NCBI GenBank assembly: GCA_013203955.1
Contig: JABMOY010000208.1
Location: 1-63,300, forward strand
Source: Rhodospirillales bacterium
Lineage (GTDB): Bacteria; Pseudomonadota; Alphaproteobacteria; Rhodospirillales; Casp-alpha2
Direction of reading: 5' to 3'
Length of the DNA: 63,300 bases
Shown: positions 34,377 through 43,113 of the stretch, piece after piece
Numbering within the stretch: position 1 is the stretch's first letter
Layout of the letters: each line of letters begins with the position of its first letter
Made by a program: the position numbers and the translations under genes
The notes under the pieces: generated by a model
What the model was told of the DNA's origin: nothing
The model's database searches: none
The model's input: the letters and a program-made list of their open reading frames with translations, nothing else

Positions 34377-36862
34377 TCGGCGACGTTCTGCGGCAGGAAG
34401 GAAAGATTTTCCGTGATCTCGGGCTGCGGGCCGATGCGTTTGATGTTGGCCCAGGCGCCTTTGTAGTACGGGATCGTCGTCTTCGGGTCGACATGATCGG
34501 AAATCAAATCGCCGACGGAGCCCCGCGGCTGGCCGAACAGCATGAAGGTATGGCCCCGTTTTACGGCGTCGGTGATATAGGCCATGGCGCGCACCGTTCC
34601 GACGTCGTTGGAAAGCTCGACCAAATCACCCGATGAAATCCCAAGTTCCTGGGCGTCGTCTGCGTGCATCTCCAGATACGGCATCGGGTTGTGATCGCTG
34701 TAAAAGGGAATGCGCCGGTGGTGGAAATTTGTCTGCCAGATATGATTGGTGCGCCCGTTGTTGATCCAGAATTTAAATTTTTTGCGCTGTTGGGAAACTT
34801 GCGCGGCGTAACTCGGCCACGGCCACGGCGCTGGAATAAACTTGGCCTTGCCAGATGATGTTCCAAATTTTCCGTCGTGGTGCAGACGCGGTGTGCCGGC
34901 GATTTTGCCGTTGACGATGCGGGTCGGGGTTTGGATGCCGTTGGTGCCCATTTGGCGAAGGTATTCGTAAGTGACGCCGGAATAGGCTTCCATCGGGTCG
35001 CTGCGGTCGCCCTTGAACTGATAACGCGCGTGGATGAAGACGTCTTCCGTCTTGCGCCAGTCGAAATCGAGGAACCGGTTGGCCATCAGCGGGTTGTTGT
35101 CGTCGAGGTAAAGCTTGCGGATGCGGCGCGCGAACCGGGCCATGATCTGCCAATCGGGGATGGCGTCCCCCGGCGGGTCCATGAAGCGTTGGTACAGGCG
35201 CAAGCGTCGCTCGCCGTTGATCGACGTCAGCTCGGTTTCCCCCCATTGAGCGGCGGGCAGCACTAAATGCGCGTGCTTGGTCGTCGCGTTCATATAGATA
35301 TCCTGGCCGATCAGGAACATGCCGCCTTGTTTCAGCGCCTCGACAATCGCCGCCACGCGCTCGCCGACCGGGCGGCCTTGGGTTTCATTGATGGCGGCCT
35401 GAACTTTGGCGCCTCTCTCCATCAGGGTTTGTTCCATGGCCTCGGCCTTTATTGTCGTCAGCACCGGGTTGCAGCCGCCGACCCAATAACATTTGACCTC
35501 GCCCCGGCGCACGGCCTCATCGACGTTGAGCGCCGGGCGATTGCCGGGATAAGGCGGGCGGACGTAGCCTTCCTGATGGCCCCCTAAGCGACTCGCGCCG
35601 GTGCCGGGTCTGCCGATGTTGCCGGTCAGCAGCGCCAAATCGATAACGGAAGCGACGCCTTCGTAATTCTTCAGCCCCCAGATCAGGCCTTTCTCGTAAT
35701 GCATCAGCGCCCGGCGGCGGAACCCGCCTTTTTTCGGTTTGCCGATCCATTCGGCGGCCTTGTAGAGGCTTAGCTCTGGGATGCCGGCCAGCGCTGCCGC
35801 ATTGCGGACAACATCGGCTAGTGGCCGGTCGGTATCGAGGCTGGAACGCTGGTACGCCTCGAACGTCTGGCGTTCGGTGTGCCGGTTGACGAAGGAAACA
35901 TCATACCAGCGCCGTTCCAGAATAATCCGGGCGATGGCGTTGATGACGGCGATGTCGGTGCCGGGCTCGTTCTGCAAATGCAAAACCCGGTCTTTTCCGG
36001 CCGCTGCTTCGGCTGTCGCCACGGTCATGGTGCGCCGGGGGTCGATGATGATGATGCGGCCCCTCCCCACCGGCTCGTCGCCGAAGGTGCTTTTCTTGAG
36101 GTCGATGCTATCGCCCCGCAGGTTAGGCGCCATATGGGCTAAGAAGTAATTGGTTTGGGTTTCATACGGGTTGGCGCCGACGATAAGGATGGTATCGGCC
36201 AACTGCGCATCGATGTAGGAATTATTTAAGGTGGCGACCCCGGCGTCACTGGAAGCGTGCACTTCGCTGTTATAGGCCGGGCGGTTGTGGATGGATGCCG
36301 CCCGGGTGCCGACACCGGTAAAGAAAAAACGCCCGACCGCCCAGTTGTTCTCGAACCCGCCACCACCACCGCCGTGATCGAAGAACTTCATGCCGACCGC
36401 ATCGGCGCCCCAGCGGTCGATGACTGCTTTTATGACCCGCGCCCCCAAATCGGCGGCGGCGTCCCAGGAAATCGCCTCATGTCCGGCTTTGCCGGCAAGT
36501 AGGGGGGTTTTCAAGCGGTCCTTGGTCGCCCGATCAGGGGCGTAGAGCGTTTGCGCCAAGCCGCCCCCACGAACGGACGAAATCCCTTCGTTCACGACGC
36601 ATTCGCGGTCCGGTATAATAGCAACGTTGTGGCGCGAGCCGTCCTTGTCGGTAACAACCGAATGCATGGCGGGCGCGATCCATTTTTCGAAGGCGCCCAG
36701 TTGCTGGCGGTAATCGACGCCCAGCGCGTTTTGTTTAGGGGCTGGGCCGCCGTCTTTGCCTTCCGGCCAGCGAAAGACCTCGTAGCCGCAGCCGACGGTG
36801 CAGAACTGGCACACCGTGGTCAGCCGTTTCGCATCTGGTGGCGGCAGCGGAACCTTCACCAT
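34373..36862 (-). CDS. aioA: Arsenite oxidase, molybdopterin large subunit
   Basis: 829 residues, the normal size of AioA. Cys18, Cys21 and Cys25 (TVCQFCTVGCGYEVF) plus Ser at the next position in SSVRGG are the 3Fe-4S ligands that distinguish AioA from nitrate and formate enzymes. FDHGGGGGGFENNW, RIHNRPAYNSE-like IHNRPAYNSEVHAS, GGHQEGYVRPPYPG and PYYKGAWANI match AioA throughout. It oxidises As(III) to As(V) in the periplasm, passing electrons to the Rieske subunit; no signal peptide of its own, so it travels with Tat-signalled AioB. Confidence 0.97.
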   Translation of the reverse strand: MVKVPLPPPDAKRLTTVCQFCTVGCGYEVFRWPEGKDGGPAPKQNALGVDYRQQLGAFEKWIAPAMHSVVTDKDGSRHNVAIIPDRECVVNEGISSVRGGGLAQTLYAPDRATKDRLKTPLLAGKAGHEAISWDAAADLGARVIKAVIDRWGADAVGMKFFDHGGGGGGFENNWAVGRFFFTGVGTRAASIHNRPAYNSEVHASSDAGVATLNNSYIDAQLADTILIVGANPYETQTNYFLAHMAPNLRGDSIDLKKSTFGDEPVGRGRIIIIDPRRTMTVATAEAAAGKDRVLHLQNEPGTDIAVINAIARIILERRWYDVSFVNRHTERQTFEAYQRSSLDTDRPLADVVRNAAALAGIPELSLYKAAEWIGKPKKGGFRRRALMHYEKGLIWGLKNYEGVASVIDLALLTGNIGRPGTGASRLGGHQEGYVRPPYPGNRPALNVDEAVRRGEVKCYWVGGCNPVLTTIKAEAMEQTLMERGAKVQAAINETQGRPVGERVAAIVEALKQGGMFLIGQDIYMNATTKHAHLVLPAAQWGETELTSINGERRLRLYQRFMDPPGDAIPDWQIMARFARRIRKLYLDDNNPLMANRFLDFDWRKTEDVFIHARYQFKGDRSDPMEAYSGVTYEYLRQMGTNGIQTPTRIVNGKIAGTPRLHHDGKFGTSSGKAKFIPAPWPWPSYAAQVSQQRKKFKFWINNGRTNHIWQTNFHHRRIPFYSDHNPMPYLEMHADDAQELGISSGDLVELSNDVGTVRAMAYITDAVKRGHTFMLFGQPRGSVGDLISDHVDPKTTIPYYKGAWANIKRIGPQPEITENLSFLPQNVAE

Positions 36863-36875
36863 CGCTTTTGTCCCA

Positions 36876-37385
36876 TCAAAGGATATTGGTGTGGCGGCCG
36901 TAGATCAGCCCATCCACGCCATAGGCTTGTACAAGGTCGCCATCGAGGCGCAGCTTGATCTGCGGCAACGGCTGGCTGGCCTGGCCGATGACGATGTTGC
37001 CGGACTTGGCGGCGTCGAAGGTGCTCCAATGACACGGGCAGATCAGCATCTTGCGCTCGGGATGGAATTTCACCGGGCAGCCCTTGTGGGTGCACAAGGT
37101 GGAATAGGCGACGACGGCGTTGTTGGGGCCGATGCCGTCCTTGGCCGGTTCACCAAGGTGGATCATGACGGCCGGCGAATCTTCGTCCGGATAGCGGAAC
37201 TCGATGGCGGCGCCCACCGGCAGCCCCGAAACGGGGCCGATATCGACTAAGGGGTAGACCTTCTCGCCCGCTTCTGCCGCCCAGGCGGGCGAGGCGGGAA
37301 GCACCTGTCCGGCCAGATAGCCGGCGACACCGGTTCCACTAAGAACAAGGAAGTCCCGGCGGTCCAAATTCATTATTTTGTCCAT
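36876..37385 (-). CDS. aioB: Arsenite oxidase, Rieske 2Fe-2S small subunit
   Basis: 169 residues. Twin-arginine signal (NLDRRDFLVLSGTG) followed by a cut near AWA-AE. Rieske ligands are Cys98-x-His100 and Cys116-x2-His119, with Cys103 and Cys118 placed for the stabilising disulfide. It takes electrons from AioA and hands them to a cytochrome or copper protein. First gene of the aioB-aioA-pentapeptide-channel operon; an ArsR-type operator lies 27 bases upstream. Confidence 0.96.
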   Translation of the reverse strand: MDKIMNLDRRDFLVLSGTGVAGYLAGQVLPASPAWAAEAGEKVYPLVDIGPVSGLPVGAAIEFRYPDEDSPAVMIHLGEPAKDGIGPNNAVVAYSTLCTHKGCPVKFHPERKMLICPCHWSTFDAAKSGNIVIGQASQPLPQIKLRLDGDLVQAYGVDGLIYGRHTNIL

Positions 37386-37411
37386 GGTTTTAAAGGTCGT
37401 GCAAAATAGTC

Positions 37412-37431
37412 ATTTCGTCAATAGACAAAAT
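37412..37431. promoter_or_regulatory. ArsR-type operator between aioB and the divergent molybdoenzyme gene
   Basis: ATTTCGTC-AATA-GACAAAAT is an inverted repeat with one mismatch. Its reverse strand shares CTATTGACGAAAT with the site before arsR (42959-42978). Placed to control both divergent operons. Confidence 0.6.
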
Positions 37432-37488
37432 GGAAAAGTCTATTAAGATGGGCGTTCAAGCATTAACGAATTGAGGAGACGCACCGGC

Positions 37489-39603
37489 ATGTCGGTCGAC
37501 ACCAACGAACTGACCCGGGAACTGGCCAGGATCAAGGGCGCCAAGGCGATCCGAAGCTTCTGTTATACCTGCCCGTGGAACTGCCCAACCGAAGTTTTCG
37601 TGCGCGACAACAAGATCGTCTACCACAAGGGCAACCCCGAATCCCCCAATGACATCGGTTCGCGCTGTGCCAAGGGCATGGCCAGCTACTACGTCACCCA
37701 AGACCCCGACCGGCTGAAATACCCGATGAAACGCACAGGGCCCAAGGGAAGCGGCGAGTTCGAGCGCATTACCTGGGACGAAGCGTTCACCATCATCGCC
37801 GACAAGCTGACCGACATTAAGGAGCGTCACGGACCCGAGGCCGTGGTCTGGACCTGTCACCACGATCCCAACACGGTCTTCGCCCGCCACTTGTTGGGTG
37901 ACCTTTACGGCACGCCCAATTGCTATTCCCATACATCCGGCTGTGAACAGGACCGCCGCACGGCGTGCCTGACCCTGTTCGGTCATGTTTTCCCGATGCA
38001 CGACTTCGCCCATTCCAAGTACGTCATCCTGTGGGGCATGAATATGCTGGGCGCCAACCAGGGCCTGTTCGAAAGCCGCGCCCTGCTGGACGCCAAGAAA
38101 AGGGGCTGCAAGTTGGTGGTCGTCGACCCGGTGTTTACCGAGACGGCGCAAAAAGCCGACGAGTGGATTCCCATTCAGCCCGGCGGTGACGCCGCCATGG
38201 CGCTGGCTATGTGCAAGGTGGTCATCGACGAAAATCTTTATAATGCCGATTTTGTGTCTAAGTACTGCGAAGGCTTCGATGGCTTTCGCGATCATTTGCA
38301 GAAAAAGGGCTATACCCCGGAATGGGCCGCCCCTATCTGCGGCATCGACGCCGATACCATTACCCGCATCGCCCGCGAATTCGCCACCACCAAACCGGCG
38401 ATGTCGGCGCAGTTCAAGGGCGCCGGTTATTACACCAACGGCGCCGACGCCGGGCGCGCCATCTATATCCTCAATGCGTTGTGCGGACAGGTCGATGGGC
38501 CCGGCAATATTCACCTAAAAGACTGGGCGCCCTTGGGTGCGCCGGTAAATATTCCGGACGCCGCCAAAACCACGCCGACGAAAGACCCGCTGCACGTCGC
38601 CATGGGCTATCCGCTGGCGCCGGACCTGCCTAATTCGCGCCTGCCCGAAGCGGTGCTCGACGGTGATCCTTATCCGGTTAAGGCGATCTTCGTGCAATCG
38701 ACCAATCCGGTGATGAGCGACCCCGACAAGGACAAGGTGATCGAGATGTTCCGGGGGTTGGAATTCGGCGTCGCCATCGAAATTTACATGAGCGAAACGG
38801 CGCTCGAATGCGATCTGGTGCTGCCGGAAACGTCGTTTTACGAGCAGGCGGAAATCCGCCAGGGATTGTGGCTGGGACCGCAGGTTATTTTATGCCAGCC
38901 CGCCATCGAACCGTTGGGCGAGTGCAAGCCGCTTTACGACATCGTCAAAGGCATCGCCGAAAAAATGGGTTGGGGCGAATACTTCCCCTACGAGAAATGG
39001 GAAGACTGGGGCGAGGTCTGCATGAAGGACGTGCCGATGTCCCTGGACGAACTCAAGAAAAACGGTTTCTGGGCCGGCGACATCCGCTATGGCCGGGTCG
39101 CCGAAGGCCTGCCGACGCCGTCCGGCAAGATCGAGATTCATTCGAAAGCTTTCGAGGACGCCGGGTTTGATCCTTATCCGGTCTATGTAGAGCGCAGCGT
39201 GCTTCCCGATGAAGACTTCCCGCTGCAGGTGACGCATTCCAAATTTTCCATGCATTGCAACATCGTCACCCAAAACAATCCCTTGCTGATGGAAATCGTC
39301 GGCGAGAACTGGGTCGAGGTTCAGACCATTGACGCTGCCAAATACGGAATCATCGACGGCAGCCGGGTCGTCGTCGAATCGCCCAAGGACAACATCACAA
39401 TCTTGGCCAAGGTCGTCGAAGGATTGGTCCCCGGCACCGTCTGTATCCGCCACGGCCACGGCTTCGGCCATTGGGCCATGGGCGCGATAGCCAAGGGCAA
39501 AGGCGCGCATTCAAACAATTTGATGGACCGCCACACCAGCCCGATTTCGGGCGCCAACTGTTACAACGAATGCAAAGTCCGCATCAGACCGGCGGGGGCA
39601 TAA
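37489..39603 (+). CDS. Cytosolic molybdopterin oxidoreductase (PsrA/PhsA/ArrA-type), unassigned substrate
   Basis: 704 residues from the ATG at 37489 (GAGGAG 10 bases ahead); a TTG at 37471 is also in frame. FCYTCPWNCPTEVFV (4Fe-4S, C-x2-C-x3-C) and GSRCAKG at about residue 58 supply four Cys ligands. HTSGCEQDRRTA (about residue 150) puts Cys in the molybdenum-ligand position used by polysulfide, thiosulfate and arsenate reductases. No Tat signal and no membrane anchor gene, so cytoplasmic with the next FeS gene. Its place in an ArsR-controlled operon with arsDA suggests arsenic or thioarsenic redox work, but phylogeny would be needed to name it. Confidence 0.8.
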   Translation: MSVDTNELTRELARIKGAKAIRSFCYTCPWNCPTEVFVRDNKIVYHKGNPESPNDIGSRCAKGMASYYVTQDPDRLKYPMKRTGPKGSGEFERITWDEAFTIIADKLTDIKERHGPEAVVWTCHHDPNTVFARHLLGDLYGTPNCYSHTSGCEQDRRTACLTLFGHVFPMHDFAHSKYVILWGMNMLGANQGLFESRALLDAKKRGCKLVVVDPVFTETAQKADEWIPIQPGGDAAMALAMCKVVIDENLYNADFVSKYCEGFDGFRDHLQKKGYTPEWAAPICGIDADTITRIAREFATTKPAMSAQFKGAGYYTNGADAGRAIYILNALCGQVDGPGNIHLKDWAPLGAPVNIPDAAKTTPTKDPLHVAMGYPLAPDLPNSRLPEAVLDGDPYPVKAIFVQSTNPVMSDPDKDKVIEMFRGLEFGVAIEIYMSETALECDLVLPETSFYEQAEIRQGLWLGPQVILCQPAIEPLGECKPLYDIVKGIAEKMGWGEYFPYEKWEDWGEVCMKDVPMSLDELKKNGFWAGDIRYGRVAEGLPTPSGKIEIHSKAFEDAGFDPYPVYVERSVLPDEDFPLQVTHSKFSMHCNIVTQNNPLLMEIVGENWVEVQTIDAAKYGIIDGSRVVVESPKDNITILAKVVEGLVPGTVCIRHGHGFGHWAMGAIAKGKGAHSNNLMDRHTSPISGANCYNECKVRIRPAGA

Positions 39604-39607
39604 TTAC

Positions 39608-40177
39608 ATGCAACACGGATTTTATTTCGATCATACTTTGTGCGTGAAGTGTCACGCCTGCGAGATCGCGTGTAAGGTCTGGAACGAGGTCGAGATCGGC
39701 CCACGCTGGCGCGAAGTGGTGAAAGTCGAATCCGGCACATTTCCAAATGTTTCGGCCCTGAACGTTTCCATGGCTTGCATGCATTGCGGCGATGCACCGT
39801 GCAAAACGGCCTGTCCGGTGAAGGCGATTACCAAAAACGTCGATGACGGTATCGTCGTCGTCAATGAAGACACCTGTATCGGCTGCGGGTTTTGCGTCTG
39901 GGCGTGCCCGTTCAACGCGCCGCAACTGTCGGCGACGGCGGGCAAGATGGAAAAATGCACGTTCTGTCAGACGCCGGGCAAAGAACGACCGTTGGGCCTG
40001 CCCCGCGCCTGTGAAGAAGTCTGCCCGACCGGCGCCATCAAGTCCGGCGCCATGACCGATCTCGCCAACCAAGGTCGCGAACGGGCGGCGCAGCGTTTGG
40101 TCAGCGGCGCCGAGCCGGGTATACCGGGGTTGATGCTTGATGCCGCCGATCGCTTCGGGCCTGGTGGCGGCGATTGA
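39608..40177 (+). CDS. Four-cluster ferredoxin-type subunit (DmsB/PsrB-like)
   Basis: 189 residues with four Cys groups: CVKCHACEIAC, CMHCGDAPCKTAC, CIGCGFCVWAC, and CTFC with ACEEVC, enough for four 4Fe-4S clusters as in DmsB, PsrB and ArrB. It carries electrons between the preceding molybdenum subunit and an unknown partner; no NrfD-type membrane subunit follows, which is unusual for this pair. Five bases separate it from the catalytic gene, so the two are co-translated. Confidence 0.88.
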   Translation: MQHGFYFDHTLCVKCHACEIACKVWNEVEIGPRWREVVKVESGTFPNVSALNVSMACMHCGDAPCKTACPVKAITKNVDDGIVVVNEDTCIGCGFCVWACPFNAPQLSATAGKMEKCTFCQTPGKERPLGLPRACEEVCPTGAIKSGAMTDLANQGRERAAQRLVSGAEPGIPGLMLDAADRFGPGGGD

Positions 40178-40253
40178 CTTAGTGCGCGGACGGCCTAAAT
40201 AGGTATAGTCGCCGAGCTTTTTTTAATGCCTTTGATAACGGAGACCTTAAATC

Positions 40254-40616
40254 ATGTCGTCCATTAGCGTTTATGAACCGGCCGGTTGTTGTTCCAGCGG
40301 TGTCTGCGGCCCCGAAGTGGAAGAATCCATGACCGAATTTTCCGTCGCCTTGAAATGGGCGGAAAAGCAGGGCATCGAGGTGGCGCGTTACAACCTGGGC
40401 TATCAGCCCGGCGCCTTCGCCGAAAATACGCTCGTCCGCGACGCCATCGAAAGCGACGGCATCGAATGCCTGCCATTGGTGATGGTTGGCGACAAGATCA
40501 TCAGCAAGGGGGTTTATCTTTCGAAGAAGGATCTGGCAGAAAAAGCCGGCATCGAAACTTCCGAAGACTTTACCGACGATACCGACCCCGCCTCGAAATC
40601 GTCGTGCTGCGGCTGA
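40254..40616 (+). CDS. arsD: Arsenite metallochaperone ArsD
   Basis: 120 residues. VYEPAGCCSSGVCG gives the three As(III)-binding cysteines Cys12, Cys13 and Cys18, and the C-terminal SSCCG supplies a second pair as in the E. coli plasmid protein. It passes arsenite to the ArsA ATPase and weakly represses ars operons. Lies 8 bases before arsA. Thioredoxin-like core VCLP-free LPLVMVGDKIISKGVY supports the family fold. Confidence 0.95.
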   Translation: MSSISVYEPAGCCSSGVCGPEVEESMTEFSVALKWAEKQGIEVARYNLGYQPGAFAENTLVRDAIESDGIECLPLVMVGDKIISKGVYLSKKDLAEKAGIETSEDFTDDTDPASKSSCCG

Positions 40617-40624
40617 ACGCTTAA

Positions 40625-42382
40625 ATGAAATTTCTCGAAAATCCGCCCGCCAACCTTTTCTTCACCGGCAAGGGAGGCGTCGGCAAAACGTCGGCATCGT
40701 GCGCCGTTGCGGTCGCCTTAGCCGATCGGGGTAAGAAAGTACTGCTGGTCAGCACCGACCCGGCGTCCAACATCGACGAAGTCTTCGGTGAAGAAATCGG
40801 CTCCGAGCCCGGCCCGATAGCCGAAGTTCCCGGCCTGTTTGCGCTTAACGTCGATCCGGAAAAGGCGGCGGCGGAATACCGGGAAAAGGTTATCGGCCCT
40901 TACCGTGGCATCCTGCCCGAGGTTGCCATCACCAGCATGGAAGAACAGCTTTCCGGTGCCTGCACGGTGGAAATCGCCGCCTTCGATCAATTCACCAAGT
41001 TGATCGGCTCCTCAGAGGTGACGGCGACCTTCGACCACGTCATTTTCGACACCGCGCCGACGGGGCATACGCTGCGTCTGTTGTCGTTGCCGACGGCGTG
41101 GAGCGGCTATATCCAGAACAACCTGTCGGGGACCACGTGTCTGGGTCCGCTGGAAGGCATGGTCGAAAAGAAAGACATCTATGCGGAATCGATGAATGCA
41201 CTGGCCGATGGCGCGCGGACGGTCCTCGTCCTCGTCAGCCGTCCGGAACCGGCGGCCCTTACCGAGGCGGCGCGCACGTCAATGGAATTGGGCGAAATCG
41301 GCGTCGCCAACAAGTCACTTTTGATTAATGGCGTTTTCACCGCCGACGACGAGGGCGACCCCATCGCCGCCGCCCTGGCCCGCCGGGGCCGCGACGCGCT
41401 GGCCGCCATGCCGGAAGGTTTAAGCGCGTTAGAGCGCATGGATATTCCGTTGCGCACCAAAGAGATTTTAGGCGTCGATGCGCTCCGCGGATTCTTGTCG
41501 GAAACGGATGCCCCCGGCACCGAAGCCGAAACAGAAGTTATGCCCGGTTCTTTGCCGCCGGGCCTGGATGACGTTATGGACGACCTAGCCCGTGACGGCC
41601 AAGGGGTGATTATGACCATGGGCAAGGGCGGCGTCGGCAAGACGACCCTGGCCGCCCGTATTGCCGTTGATCTGGCAGGAAGGGGGCACGACGTGCTGTT
41701 GACGACGACGGACCCGGCGGCCCATGTGGCGGCCGCCGTCGGCGAATTGCCCAAGGGGTTGGAGGTCGATCAGATCGACCCCGCCGTCGAGATCGAAAAA
41801 TACCGCGCCCACGTCATGGCGACGACGGGGGCGGCGCTTGACGAAGATGGGCGGGCGCTGCTCGAAGAAGACCTGAATTCCCCCTGTACCGAGGAAATCG
41901 CCGTTTTCCAGGCCTTCGCCCGCACCGTCGATCAGGCTCGGGATCGGTTTGTCGTTCTCGACACGGCGCCGACCGGGCATACCATCCTTTTGCTCGACGC
42001 CGCCGAGTCTTACCACCGGGAAGTCAGCCGGCTGTCGCAAAATGTGCCCGATGCGGTGAGCAAGCTTTTGCCGCGCCTGCGCGATCCTGCCTTCACGCGG
42101 GTGTTTGTCTGTACCCTGGCGGAAGCGACGCCGGTGCACGAAGCTGCGGATTTACAGAAAGACCTGCGTCGCGCCGGCATCGAACCCTTCGCCTGGATCA
42201 TCAACCAGAGCCTGGCGTCCCTGGACGTTCGCGATCCTGTGCTCAAGGCCCGCAAGGCCCAGGAATCGAAATACATCGCCGAGGTGATGGATAAGCACGC
42301 CAAACGCGCCGTGCTGGTGCCGTGGCGTGATGATGAAGCCGGGGACACCGCCGCAGCCGAACGCGGATCCAACGCCGCCTGA
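40625..42382 (+). CDS. arsA: Arsenite-stimulated ATPase ArsA
   Basis: 585 residues, two homologous halves each with a P-loop: FFTGKGGVGKTS (residue 15) and MGKGGVGKTTLAA (about 335). As(III)-binding Cys are found in LSGACTVEIAAF, GTTCLGPL and NSPCTEEIAVF, matching Cys113, Cys172 and Cys422 of the E. coli enzyme. Each half has DTAPTGHTLRLL/DTAPTGHTILLL. ArsA drives a membrane arsenite exporter (ArsB or Acr3). No such exporter is in this window, so it must be encoded elsewhere or be replaced by another route. Confidence 0.97.
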   Translation: MKFLENPPANLFFTGKGGVGKTSASCAVAVALADRGKKVLLVSTDPASNIDEVFGEEIGSEPGPIAEVPGLFALNVDPEKAAAEYREKVIGPYRGILPEVAITSMEEQLSGACTVEIAAFDQFTKLIGSSEVTATFDHVIFDTAPTGHTLRLLSLPTAWSGYIQNNLSGTTCLGPLEGMVEKKDIYAESMNALADGARTVLVLVSRPEPAALTEAARTSMELGEIGVANKSLLINGVFTADDEGDPIAAALARRGRDALAAMPEGLSALERMDIPLRTKEILGVDALRGFLSETDAPGTEAETEVMPGSLPPGLDDVMDDLARDGQGVIMTMGKGGVGKTTLAARIAVDLAGRGHDVLLTTTDPAAHVAAAVGELPKGLEVDQIDPAVEIEKYRAHVMATTGAALDEDGRALLEEDLNSPCTEEIAVFQAFARTVDQARDRFVVLDTAPTGHTILLLDAAESYHREVSRLSQNVPDAVSKLLPRLRDPAFTRVFVCTLAEATPVHEAADLQKDLRRAGIEPFAWIINQSLASLDVRDPVLKARKAQESKYIAEVMDKHAKRAVLVPWRDDEAGDTAAAERGSNAA

Positions 42383-42403
42383 GGGGCTAGGGCGTTTTCC
42401 GGT

Positions 42404-42496
42404 CCGTCATTCCCGCATCCCTCTTCCGTCACTCCCGTGAAAACGGGAATCCAGTTCTTTTTCAATGCCTGGCCCCCCGCTTTCGCGGGGGTGACG
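42404..42496. repeat. Dispersed intergenic repeat with nested hairpins
   Basis: CGTCACTCCCGTGAAAACGGGAATCCAG and CCCCCGCTTTCGCGGGGGTGACG-type arms (quoted in part: CCCGT/ACGGG and CCCCCGC/GCGGGGG). This is the common CGTCA-TCCCG...GGTGACG repeat found between many proteobacterial genes. It lies between the convergent arsA and arsR and may end both transcripts. Confidence 0.65.
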
Positions 42497-42519
42497 ATTT
42501 TATTTAAGGAGATTCCACC

Positions 42520-42942
42520 CTAGCTGGCGGAGTGCTTGGCGGCCGACGTTCCTTTGCGGCGCGGCTTGTCGGTAAAGATATAGCGCCCGTCGCCGCAGAG
42601 GGTTTCCAGCGGCACGGCATTAACCTTTTCCAAGCGCGTCTTGTCCTCGGCAATGACGGGGTCGTCGTCGAGAATGTTCTGCATCAACCCCAGAACCGGC
42701 GGCGCATAGGGGTTGTTGTCGTGGCTGGACAGCCGGTAAAAGACCCATCGCCCCTGCTTGCGTTGCGACAGCAGCCCGGCCATTTTTAAAAGTGTTAAAT
42801 GCTTGGACACGGTTGCCGGGGCCAGCCCCAAAATCGCCGTGACTTGGCAGACGCATAATTCCCCCGGTTCCAGCATCTTGAGAATACGCACACGGGTGGT
42901 GTCGGCGATGGAGCGGCTGACGGATTCAAAAAATTCCAACAT
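42520..42942 (-). CDS. arsR: Arsenic-responsive repressor ArsR
   Basis: 140 residues. ELCVCQVTAILGLAPATVSKHL carries Cys30 and Cys32 (ELCVC) at the head of the recognition helix, the As(III) site of classical ArsR. Arsenite binding releases DNA and opens ars genes. The C-terminal 40 residues (Lys-rich, ending AAKHSAS) are beyond the usual winged helix. Convergent with arsA; own operator at 42959-42978. Confidence 0.93.
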   Translation of the reverse strand: MLEFFESVSRSIADTTRVRILKMLEPGELCVCQVTAILGLAPATVSKHLTLLKMAGLLSQRKQGRWVFYRLSSHDNNPYAPPVLGLMQNILDDDPVIAEDKTRLEKVNAVPLETLCGDGRYIFTDKPRRKGTSAAKHSAS

Positions 42943-42958
42943 TTCTCTTCATTTGCTC

Positions 42959-42978
42959 ATTTAGCCTATTGACGAAAT
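42959..42978. promoter_or_regulatory. ArsR operator upstream of arsR
   Basis: ATTTAGCC-TATT-GACGAAAT; the right half with CTATTGACGAAAT is identical to the aio site at 37412-37431 read on the other strand. 17 bases from the arsR start. Confidence 0.6.
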
Positions 42979-43070
42979 AACGAAAATACTCGACTGTTTT
43001 ATAGCATATAAAAACCGGCTCGTAATTCTGAAACCATTTGGAACAAAAACATAAAAGACTAGGCTTTTTT

Positions 43071-43085
43071 CGGAAATTAATTCCG
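43071..43085. promoter_or_regulatory. Palindrome before livH
   Basis: CGGAA-ATTAA-TTCCG, 28 bases before the livH start. A related AATTAATTCCG occurs at about 24826-24836 between the GntR and MFS genes. Possible operator; the binding protein is unknown. Confidence 0.35.
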
Positions 43086-43113
43086 TTTTAGCCAAAACAC
43101 CGGGGGAGATCGA

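Noticed and set aside
34373-36862. Selenocysteine formate dehydrogenase or nitrate reductase
   Set aside because: Ligand pattern Cys-Cys-Cys-Ser and adjoining Rieske subunit are those of arsenite oxidase; no in-frame TGA.
40178-40253. Terminator between the FeS gene and arsD (T-run at about 40219-40225)
   Set aside because: Only a weak stem precedes the T-run; arsD probably stays in the operon.
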